A stretch of DNA of 8,089 nucleotides from assembly GCA_022567775.1 (NCBI GenBank), contig JADFGH010000094.1:1-8089 (forward strand), written 5' to 3'. Numbering within the stretch: the first letter of the stretch is position 1; the number at the start of each line of letters is the position of its first letter. Under the pieces are notes generated by a model. The model made no database searches. It worked only from the letters and a program-made list of their open reading frames with translations, and had not been told where the DNA came from. Position numbers and translations under genes: made by a program. The stretch is from Pseudomonadota bacterium (GTDB taxonomy: Bacteria; Pseudomonadota; Gammaproteobacteria; Steroidobacterales; Woeseiaceae). Shown here piece by piece: positions 1-5,635 of this stretch.

Positions 1-609
1 GTCACCTGAAAACTTCGCTTCTGCGAAAAATGAAGGCAACCCGGCGAATAAAAGAATGACAACCGCCCAGGGAGAAAACGTGAAAAGCAGAACCGCGTAA
101 CTGGTGAGAGATACTGCGTTTTGTACCAGCGCGAAAGTTCGGGTGACGAGGCTGAGTGGACGGCTGGAAGCCTCACGTCGTGCCTGTGTCAGTTTGTCAT
201 AAAATTCTGAGTCCTCGAAATGTGCGAGCTGAAGTGTCAGCGCTTTCTCAAGGATCATTACGTTAACGCGTTGCCCGAGGAGTGCACGCAGTAGCGATTG
301 ACTCGCCGATATGCCGCGCTGGCTGCCCGCAACCGCGATTACGACAACCGCTTCCAGTGCAACCAGCCAGAATACGCGAGCTCGATCGGGTGTGGCAGAT
401 GACATTGCGTCAAGCACGCCATCGACGATCAGCTGACCGATGAAGGCGATCACGGCCGGTAAAATGCCGGCAACTATTGTGAGAAGTGCAAGCGTGAACG
501 TAAGCGCCCGGCTTGTCGTCCACACAAGGTCCATCGCGCGTCGACTATATCCAAATACGCCGAGGACCCGGCTGGCCAAACCAACGGAGGAATCTTTTTC
601 GTCAAACAT
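1..609 (-). CDS. ABC exporter, transmembrane domain (partial, N-terminal 203 codons)
   Basis: This reading frame starts at the ATG at 609 (complement) and stays open to base 1, giving 203 residues with the C-terminus outside the window. It has a polar N-terminus, then hydrophobic segments at about residues 36-58, 79-96, 158-177 and 180-195. Between them is a long charged stretch containing HFEDSEFYDKL (130-140) and ARREASSRP, typical of the cytoplasmic coupling region of type I ABC exporter membrane domains. Exporters with the membrane domain fused to the ATPase usually run to about 600 residues, so the Walker A, signature and Walker B motifs should lie beyond the left edge; none is visible here. 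An in-frame TAA lies only a few codons upstream, so ATG 609 is the natural start, although it has no clear Shine-Dalgarno sequence. The gene follows the cytochrome-propeller gene by 62 bases on the same strand, with no terminator seen between them, so co-transcription is likely. The substrate cannot be inferred. Confidence 0.82.
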   Translation of the reverse strand, partial: MFDEKDSSVGLASRVLGVFGYSRRAMDLVWTTSRALTFTLALLTIVAGILPAVIAFIGQLIVDGVLDAMSSATPDRARVFWLVALEAVVVIAVAGSQRGISASQSLLRALLGQRVNVMILEKALTLQLAHFEDSEFYDKLTQARREASSRPLSLVTRTFALVQNAVSLTSYAVLLFTFSPWAVVILLFAGLPSFFAEAKFSGD

Positions 610-671
610 CAGCGAAGCGCGGCAACACCCTTACATTTTGCTGCAGAATGATGGATGTCCCAATTTTTCTC

Positions 672-2081
672 TTACTCGACAGCCATCAGTGCGGTAGCCA
701 CTCGCTTCGGTACCTGCCCTACCGCTATGGTGGCAACTTCCTTCATGGTGGCAACGTCAATCGCGTGCGTTTCGTTGTCGCCAGCGGCGCCGATGTACAC
801 GTACTTTCCATCGGGTGTGAACGTTACCCACTCGGGATGCTGGCCCACGAAGACACGGCCGATTTCCCTGAGATCGGGCAGGGAATACACGTAGGCATGA
901 CTGTAGACCTTGCTGGTAGACCACAGGGTTTTTCCGTCCGGTGAAACGCCCAGACCATGTGCCGGCGCACCTTGCAATCCATCTGTGTGAGCGTGTTCGC
1001 CGGGCACCGGTGGATGTTCCACGCGCGCAACTTCTTCACGCTTATTGAAATCGACTACCGCAAAGCCGTGAAAATTGGATAGCTGCACGTAAATGTTTTT
1101 CGTTGAGCCATCAGCATTGGTATCAAATGCCATTGGCCTGACGCCGGCACTCATTTTCAGTGTCCAGACCAGTTCATCGGTCGCTGTGTCTATGACATTG
1201 ATGGTGCTGGTATGAATCGAACCGGCGACCGCATGTTTCCCATCCGGCGTGACGTAGACATTGTGAATGGCCCCATCCACCGGCAAGGTCTTGATGTTCG
1301 TCAGCGCCTGCGTGTCGATGATATCTACAGAGCCGGGCATTTCCATAATGCCCACATAAACCTTGCGCCCATCCTTGCTGACAGACACGTTATTGGGTCG
1401 GCCGCTCAGAGGTATTCGTCGTTTCACCCTCAGAGTTCGGGAATCGACAACATCAAGGCTGTGGAGAGCCTCGTTGGACAAGTACAGCTGACTGCCGTCG
1501 GGAGCCGATGCAATGCCATGCGCTATTTCAATATCATCAATGATTCCGACAACTTTATTCGTTACAGGATCGATGACATAGGTATCGTCGCCGGCCGCGC
1601 TGGTCTGAATAATGCGAATGACCAGGCCCGATGGTTCCCTGCGGCTACTGGCGCCGGCCACCCAATCCGCAATAATGCGCCACTCCGGATCATCCTGGCT
1701 GGCGAAATGCTGGCCTCCACCATGAAAGGGATCACCGCCGGCCTTCGTTGCCAGGGGATGGGTTAACAATCGGCTTTTCAAAGGGTCAGTTCCAGGCACC
1801 ACAAAGGCTCTCGCCGATGCGTAGTTGAGACGAGATTGCTCGTCGGTCCAGAAAAAGGCGCCGTCGGCCAACGGTTGCAGTCGAAAACCGCTGCTTCGCG
1901 TGTGGCATTGAATGCAGCGAACATTGTTGTTTCGCTTGGCCAGGAATATGGGCTGCACTTCGCTCCTGAAGTATTCGAAATCCAGTTCATCAGCCGCGTG
2001 CTGAGCGAACCCGGTTGGCGACAGGGAAAACACAAATCCCAGTGGAATCAGGATTCTCGTGGCAACAGCTCTGATATTCAC
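672..2081 (-). CDS. Secreted cytochrome-c-like / YVTN beta-propeller protein
   Basis: A 469-residue exported protein. I chose the GTG at 2081 because a perfect AAGGAGG lies 5 bases ahead of it; the ATG at 2096 (474 residues) overlaps that ribosome binding site and has none of its own. The N-terminus is a Sec signal: basic start, hydrophobic core ILIPLGFVFSL, probable cleavage after GFA (about residue 26). A c-type heme motif, CIQCH, lies at residues 56-60. It is followed by a region (to about 145) with HGGGQHF and DDPEWRIIADWV, resembling the cytochrome-like domains of Planctomycete-type cytochrome c proteins. Residues 153-463 form a propeller of YVTN/YncE type, with recurring strand-turn units such as APDGSQ, SKDGRK, TPDGKH, SPDGKT and TPDGKY. 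A histidine-rich loop (about 366-385) interrupts the regular repeat spacing. A periplasmic redox, sensing or binding role is inferred; no substrate is evident. The gene lies just after the hsp20 terminator and before an ABC exporter gene. Confidence 0.85.
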   Translation of the reverse strand: MNIRAVATRILIPLGFVFSLSPTGFAQHAADELDFEYFRSEVQPIFLAKRNNNVRCIQCHTRSSGFRLQPLADGAFFWTDEQSRLNYASARAFVVPGTDPLKSRLLTHPLATKAGGDPFHGGGQHFASQDDPEWRIIADWVAGASSRREPSGLVIRIIQTSAAGDDTYVIDPVTNKVVGIIDDIEIAHGIASAPDGSQLYLSNEALHSLDVVDSRTLRVKRRIPLSGRPNNVSVSKDGRKVYVGIMEMPGSVDIIDTQALTNIKTLPVDGAIHNVYVTPDGKHAVAGSIHTSTINVIDTATDELVWTLKMSAGVRPMAFDTNADGSTKNIYVQLSNFHGFAVVDFNKREEVARVEHPPVPGEHAHTDGLQGAPAHGLGVSPDGKTLWSTSKVYSHAYVYSLPDLREIGRVFVGQHPEWVTFTPDGKYVYIGAAGDNETHAIDVATMKEVATIAVGQVPKRVATALMAVE

Positions 2082-2086
2082 AGCGG

Positions 2087-2093
2087 CCTCCTT
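2087..2093 (-). promoter_or_regulatory. Ribosome binding site that fixes the propeller gene start
   Basis: The complement reads AAGGAGG, a full match to the anti-Shine-Dalgarno core, followed by 5 bases and then GTG at 2081-2079. The competing ATG at 2094-2096 sits directly upstream of this motif and has no ribosome binding site. This favours the GTG start and shortens the protein by five residues, leaving a more typical signal peptide. Confidence 0.75.
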
Positions 2094-2130
2094 CATGTTG
2101 CTGGCATCCGCACTATAAACCGGAATGCAA

Positions 2131-2168
2131 CAAAATACGCGACCAGTCCGGATTGAACTGGTCGCGTA
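2131..2168 (-). terminator. Intrinsic terminator of hsp20
   Basis: Bases 2136-2147 (TACGCGACCAGT) and 2157-2168 (ACTGGTCGCGTA) are perfect reverse complements, making a 12-bp stem with a 9-base loop. Read leftward, the stem is followed at once by TTTTGTTG, a short U-rich tract. It lies about 22 bases past the hsp20 stop codon, as expected for rho-independent termination of that gene. Read rightward it has no gene to serve and no comparable T-tract. Confidence 0.88.
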
Positions 2169-2190
2169 CCAACAAACTGCGGTTTCGCCG

Positions 2191-2712
2191 CTATGCTGCC
2201 TTTACAGCAATATGTTTTATCTTGTTCTGCGCCTCTTTAGTCCTGGGGAGTTCTATTTTCAGCACGCCCCTCTTGAAGGAAGCCTCGATCTTCGATTCGT
2301 CCACTTCGCCGGGAAGCTCCAGGGTACGACGGAACGAGCCGAAGGTGCGCTCGCGCCGGTAGAAATCCTTCCCTTCTTCTTTCTCTTCCTGCTTCTTTTC
2401 ACCGCGGATGGTCAGCAGACGGCCGGACAAGGTTATATCGACGTCCTTTTCGTCCATTCCCGGGAGTTCGATGCTCATGTAAAACGCTTTGTCATCCTCG
2501 GTCTGGTCGATATCCGGCATAAGCAGCTCGCGTCCCCATTCCCGTGGAATGAGCGATTTACGTTCATGCCTGATCGACATCTCATCAAACAGCCTGTCCA
2601 TTTCTCTGTGCAAGGATTCCATCTGTCTTCCAAAACCACCGAATGGCCCCTCATCTGTCTCCCAGCGGCGCAGTCCGCCCCATTTCCAGGGTACAATTTC
2701 TCTTAAAGTCAT
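2191..2712 (-). CDS. Small heat-shock protein, HSP20 / alpha-crystallin family
   Basis: A 173-residue ATP-independent holdase chaperone that binds unfolding proteins in the cytoplasm and forms oligomers. The variable N-terminal arm (about 1-63) is rich in Trp, Gly and Arg. The alpha-crystallin domain spans about 64-157, with the hallmarks ELPGMDEKDVDI (83-94), a charged Lys/Glu loop (107-119), YRRERTFGSFRRTLELP (118-134 region) and the closing GVLKIELPR (149-157). The short C-terminal tail contains I168-A-V170, the I-x-I/V motif that docks neighbouring dimers. Length fits the bacterial family (about 140-175). The frame is open further upstream to an ATG at 2811. I chose ATG 2712 because GGAG lies 6 bases ahead of it and the extra residues resemble no sHsp N-terminus. 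The gene is followed by a strong terminator and preceded by a 141-base gap with inverted repeats, suggesting its own transcription unit. Heat regulation is likely from the family but not proven here. Confidence 0.95.
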   Translation of the reverse strand: MTLREIVPWKWGGLRRWETDEGPFGGFGRQMESLHREMDRLFDEMSIRHERKSLIPREWGRELLMPDIDQTEDDKAFYMSIELPGMDEKDVDITLSGRLLTIRGEKKQEEKEEGKDFYRRERTFGSFRRTLELPGEVDESKIEASFKRGVLKIELPRTKEAQNKIKHIAVKAA

Positions 2713-2718
2713 GATCCG

Positions 2719-2722
2719 CTCC
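2719..2722 (-). promoter_or_regulatory. Ribosome binding site of hsp20
   Basis: The complement reads GGAG followed by six bases and ATG at 2712-2710. It decides the start in favour of the 173-residue product over the in-frame ATG at 2811. Confidence 0.7.
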
Positions 2723-2760
2723 AATCGTTCCGTCAAATAGCCCAGTAACACCCGTTTCGC

Positions 2761-2809
2761 GAGCCGCAATCGGAACGCGCTAATACCCATCGGGTAACAT
2801 TTGCGGCTC
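2761..2809 (-). repeat. Inverted repeat upstream of hsp20
   Basis: GAGCCGCAA at 2761-2769 and TTGCGGCTC at 2801-2809 are perfect 9-bp reverse complements separated by 31 bases. Nested between them is ACCC-ATC-GGGT (2785-2795). A third pairing is possible between CGTTCCG (2726-2732) and CGGAACG (2771-2777), which cannot form at the same time as the outer stem without a pseudoknot. The repeats lie between the acyltransferase stop and the hsp20 start, so they could be 5'-leader RNA structure or an operator. No T-tract follows on the left, so it does not look like an intrinsic terminator. Confidence 0.5.
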
Positions 2810-2853
2810 AAATTGATTACGACACGGACGAGTCAGCTTGACAATTCGGAGTT

Positions 2854-4221
2854 CTACTTATTGCCGGATTTACCGAAATCCTGCGCCGCGAACATCCGCG
2901 GTAATGTTGGATCGGCAAGACGATCGGCCAGCGCTCTGACCTTGTTGACCAGCGCTGTCCGTGTTGTGCGCAGGTTTTCGACTTCGCTGCCGAGACGAGT
3001 CAACCTTAGTACAGACAACATTGAGATGAACAGGCCGGCCTCCGCTTCGATCAGGCGCACTGACGCAACAAAACTGAACGACAGTGCGATCATTGCCACG
3101 GCTGCCCACCAGATTCCAAAGTACATGCCGACGACGATCGCGATGATCAAATATATAAGAGGTAACAGAAGAATCGTCGCAAATACTTTCAAGGTTGCGA
3201 TATCGTCCATTTCGTAGCTGAAGCGTTCGCCCACCGTTGCGGCAATCCAGCCAACCGGCAGATGAACGAGTGCGCCGGGTATTGCGAGTGGCAACAATGC
3301 GAGCATCATCAGGCCCCGGAGCATGATTTTGCGAAACGCGTGGCCGAGCGTCACCGGATAGCGCAATTGATAGTCCTTGAGTCCAAGCATTTCGAGACGG
3401 GATTGATAGTTTTCGAGCTCATCGCGGAATGCCTGCATCTCCGGGTCGTCAATCGCCAGCAGGTAGCTGTCAACGAATCGTCGGCTTAATTCGACGTACT
3501 GGCCCGGTGTCAGGTCGGCGGACGACGGTTTGTAAAGGCGCCTGGCCGTCTGTATGAATCGCAGCGTGCGCCAGTCCGGTGCGTTGAGAGTCACGCTTTT
3601 CAGCGCCTGAGTCAGGTGCTCCGTCAGTTGCCTTACTGTGTCCTGCTCTTTGTTTTCATAGTCGCGCAGCCATTTTTCGCCAACGTCGATTGGCTCGCCA
3701 AATTCGATAAGCACCTGGCTCCTGAAGCGATGGCGATGAATATAGTTCAGTCCGCAGGGAACGATTTTGACGTGGGTTTTGCCGCGCGCGGCGACCGCAA
3801 GCGCAATGCGTGCGGTACCGGTTTTTAGTTTTACCAGTTGCGACTCGGCGTGGCTGATGCCTTCCGGGAAAATGGCCATGCACTTCCCGGACTCGATAAT
3901 CTCGTAGACCTTCTCAAATGCCTGCTGATTATCGACTTCACCGTCGTGATCCTCGCGACGGTAAACTGGTACAGCACCGGTTGCCCTCAGAATCGGCACC
4001 AGCATTCGATAGTTCCAGAGCTTGGCGTTGGCAAGGAAATACAAAGGCCAACGTTCGCACTTGGCAATCAACAACCAGCCATCCATTAATGCGTTCGGAT
4101 GGTTGCCGGCGAAAATGACAGGGCCTTCGGCGGGGATATTTTCAATGCCGACAACGTCGATGCGGCGAAAGAATGTGTTGGCAACAGTACGAATCAGCGA
4201 AATGATCAGACGATGAAACAT
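2854..4221 (-). CDS. Membrane-associated PlsC-like (LPLAT superfamily) acyltransferase
   Basis: A 455-residue glycerolipid-type acyltransferase, expected to move an acyl chain from acyl-CoA or acyl-ACP to a lysolipid or similar acceptor at the inner membrane. The N-terminal half carries the family blocks: NHPNALMD (40-47), GAVPVYRRE (82-90), FPEG (118-121) followed by KLKTGTARIA, and VPCGLNY (154-160). Block I spaces His41 and Asp47 by five residues (HX5D) rather than the classical HX4D, as in a subgroup of LPLAT proteins related to glycerol-phosphate and DHAP acyltransferases. A mostly helical segment (about 180-290) links to a membrane region with hydrophobic stretches at about 301-329, 345-368 and 371-393. 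At 455 residues it is much longer than typical PlsC (about 240). The start is ATG 4221 with AAGG seven bases upstream and a candidate promoter at 4253-4281. The exact substrate is unknown; phospholipid or another membrane-lipid modification is possible. Confidence 0.88.
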   Translation of the reverse strand: MFHRLIISLIRTVANTFFRRIDVVGIENIPAEGPVIFAGNHPNALMDGWLLIAKCERWPLYFLANAKLWNYRMLVPILRATGAVPVYRREDHDGEVDNQQAFEKVYEIIESGKCMAIFPEGISHAESQLVKLKTGTARIALAVAARGKTHVKIVPCGLNYIHRHRFRSQVLIEFGEPIDVGEKWLRDYENKEQDTVRQLTEHLTQALKSVTLNAPDWRTLRFIQTARRLYKPSSADLTPGQYVELSRRFVDSYLLAIDDPEMQAFRDELENYQSRLEMLGLKDYQLRYPVTLGHAFRKIMLRGLMMLALLPLAIPGALVHLPVGWIAATVGERFSYEMDDIATLKVFATILLLPLIYLIIAIVVGMYFGIWWAAVAMIALSFSFVASVRLIEAEAGLFISMLSVLRLTRLGSEVENLRTTRTALVNKVRALADRLADPTLPRMFAAQDFGKSGNK

Positions 4222-4228
4222 CGATATG

Positions 4229-4232
4229 CCTT
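4229..4232 (-). promoter_or_regulatory. Ribosome binding site of the acyltransferase
   Basis: The complement reads AAGG seven bases before ATG 4221-4219, supporting that start. Confidence 0.5.
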
Positions 4233-4252
4233 GCCGAACCCCCGATTAACGC

Positions 4253-4281
4253 ACTTTGCGATTTTGCCCGGGAGCTGTCAA
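4253..4281 (-). promoter_or_regulatory. Candidate sigma70 promoter for the acyltransferase gene
   Basis: On the complement, a perfect TTGACA (4281-4276) is followed by a 17-base spacer and CAAAGT (4258-4253), which matches TATAAT at only three positions. Transcription would begin near 4246, leaving a leader of about 25 bases with the AAGG site. The ideal -35 and spacing argue for it; the poor -10 argues for caution. Confidence 0.45.
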
Positions 4282-4501
4282 ATCGGGCGCAACAACTGAG
4301 ATTCATCATTTGGAGCGATGCTAAGCACTTGATGCAAGACGTAAAAGTGGCGTTTCCACTGGCCTATGGTCAACTTTGGAGGAAATAGCTAAGCTAAGCG
4401 GCCGGCATAGCGAAAAACGACAAAAGAAGCTGCCGTTCCATAAACGAAGTGACGCCTGGCCGGCATTCAGCCGCCCCGCGCTCAACAAAAGTACCGATAA
4501 C

Positions 4502-4506
4502 AAGGA
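4502..4506 (+). promoter_or_regulatory. Ribosome binding site that fixes the AI-2E gene start
   Basis: AAGGA lies five bases before ATG 4512. It supports this start over the in-frame GTG at 4449, which would add 21 polar residues ahead of the first membrane segment and has no good ribosome binding site. Confidence 0.7.
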
Positions 4507-4511
4507 TTGCC

Positions 4512-5624
4512 ATGACTAATTCAGACACTGCCGCTGCCGACCGCAATTTCCAGAAAAACGCGATGGCATCATTCGTACAGATTGGTGCACTGCTCGTACT
4601 CATCGTCTGGTGCTTTCAAATCATTGCACCATTCATCTCGGTCATCCTGTGGGGCATGCTCATCGCAGTCGCGCTGTATCCCGTACATTCCCTGTTGGCG
4701 GCCAAATTCGGCGGGCGAGAAAAACTTTCAGCGACTGTATTCGTGCTACTCGGTCTTGCGATTTTGCTCGTGCCATCCTGGATAACGGCAGAATCTTCGA
4801 TTGGCGCGATGAAATCTGTCGGTGAGCAACTACACAGTGGCACCGTATCGATTTCACCGCCCGACGAATCGGTAGCAGAATGGCCACTGATTGGTGAGAA
4901 GGTATACGGAATCTGGAGTGGTGCAGCATCCAATCTGGAAGCGACGCTCAATAAATACAGCGATCAGCTCCAGTCTCTCGGCCGTCACGTAGTCAGTGTC
5001 GCCGGTTCCATGGCCATCGGCATTCTTCAATTCGTCATATCTATCATCATCGCCGGTGTGTTTCTCGTCAGCGCAGAAGGTGGCCACAAAACGGCAGTCA
5101 AATTCGCCTCGAGTCTCGCTGGGAATCGCGGCGAAGCGTTGATCGATCTCGCCGTTGCGACCATTCGCAGCGTCGCCAAGGGCGTTCTCGGGGTCGCGAT
5201 CATCCAGGCATTATTGGCCGCGATCGGACTGGCGGTGATCGGTGTGCCGGCGCCCGGAATCTGGGCCTTTGCGGTGCTGATCCTGGCAATCGTGCAGTTG
5301 CCGCCGATCATAATACTCGGGCCGATCGCGGTCTGGGTATTTTCAGTCGCCGAACCGATGCCGGCAACGATATTTGCCGTCTATGCATTCATTGTCAGCA
5401 TTAGTGACAGTTTTCTCAAACCCCTGTTTCTGGGGCGCGGGATGGATATACCAATGCTGGTTATTCTGCTCGGCGCCATTGGCGGCATGATCATGTCGGG
5501 AATAGTCGGACTGTTTCTCGGGGCGATCGTATTGGCGCTCGGTTATACGATTTTGATGGCCTGGATGGAAACCGACGAATTGAATAATCCGCGGCAGCCT
5601 GCCGAAGAGGCTGAGGCAAGCTGA
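4512..5624 (+). CDS. AI-2E / PerM family multi-pass membrane transporter
   Basis: A 370-residue inner-membrane protein of the AI-2E (formerly UPF0118, PerM) family, whose members include autoinducer-2 exporter TqsA and Na+/H+ antiporters. Length matches the family (about 340-380). It has the standard layout: two N-terminal membrane helices (about 21-38 and 40-58), a third (72-90), a soluble segment (about 95-160), then a C-terminal bundle. The C-terminal half holds the family's best conserved blocks: GVLGVAIIQALLAAIG, then a Pro-rich VQLPPIIILGP turn, FLKPLFLGRG, and a final hydrophobic stretch with GAIGGMIMSGIVGLFLGAIVLALGY. The C-terminus is acidic and polar. The start was chosen from the AAGGA site. 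It is first in an operon with an outer-membrane channel (11 bases downstream) and a membrane fusion protein, so an export role is plausible. Substrate is unknown; the family name should not be read as proof of AI-2 transport. Confidence 0.92.
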   Translation: MTNSDTAAADRNFQKNAMASFVQIGALLVLIVWCFQIIAPFISVILWGMLIAVALYPVHSLLAAKFGGREKLSATVFVLLGLAILLVPSWITAESSIGAMKSVGEQLHSGTVSISPPDESVAEWPLIGEKVYGIWSGAASNLEATLNKYSDQLQSLGRHVVSVAGSMAIGILQFVISIIIAGVFLVSAEGGHKTAVKFASSLAGNRGEALIDLAVATIRSVAKGVLGVAIIQALLAAIGLAVIGVPAPGIWAFAVLILAIVQLPPIIILGPIAVWVFSVAEPMPATIFAVYAFIVSISDSFLKPLFLGRGMDIPMLVILLGAIGGMIMSGIVGLFLGAIVLALGYTILMAWMETDELNNPRQPAEEAEAS

Positions 5625-5635
5625 CCTGCCCGCGA

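Larger units (their letters stand above)
4222..4511. other. Divergent intergenic region between acyltransferase and efflux operon
   Basis: This 290-base gap separates leftward and rightward units. It holds a probable promoter for the acyltransferase (4253-4281), the inverted pair CCCGATT (4241-4247) / AATCGGG (4281-4287) around it, a small hairpin AGTGG-CGTTT-CCACT (4346-4360), the 11-bp palindrome TAGCTAAGCTA (4386-4396), three copies of GCTAAGC (4320, 4388, 4393) and a 9-bp direct repeat GGCCGGCAT (4400-4408 and 4458-4466). I could not find a convincing -35/-10 pair for the rightward operon. No tRNA-like or known riboswitch structure was recognised. Confidence 0.6.

Noticed and set aside
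1212..1766. 184-codon rightward frame opposite the propeller gene
   Set aside because: Antisense to conserved propeller repeats and with no domain signature.
2097..2135. TATAGT (complement) as -10 of a propeller-gene promoter
   Set aside because: No -35 match at 16-18 bases; the only TTG-containing candidate is 10 bases away, so the call is unsupported.
2125..2706. 193-codon rightward frame opposite hsp20
   Set aside because: It is the antisense shadow of a clear HSP20 gene, spans the hsp20 terminator stem and shows no recognisable domain.
2713..2811. In-frame extension of hsp20 to ATG 2811
   Set aside because: The extra 33 residues lack sHsp character, overlap the inverted repeats, and ATG 2712 has a well-placed GGAG.
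4366..4392. Short leader peptide frame (MVNFGGNS) before the efflux operon
   Set aside because: Only eight codons, no ribosome site ahead of it and no attenuator-like hairpin pair after it.
4449..4511. Upstream GTG start for the AI-2E gene
   Set aside because: No ribosome site, adds a polar 21-residue tail; ATG 4512 has AAGGA at ideal spacing.
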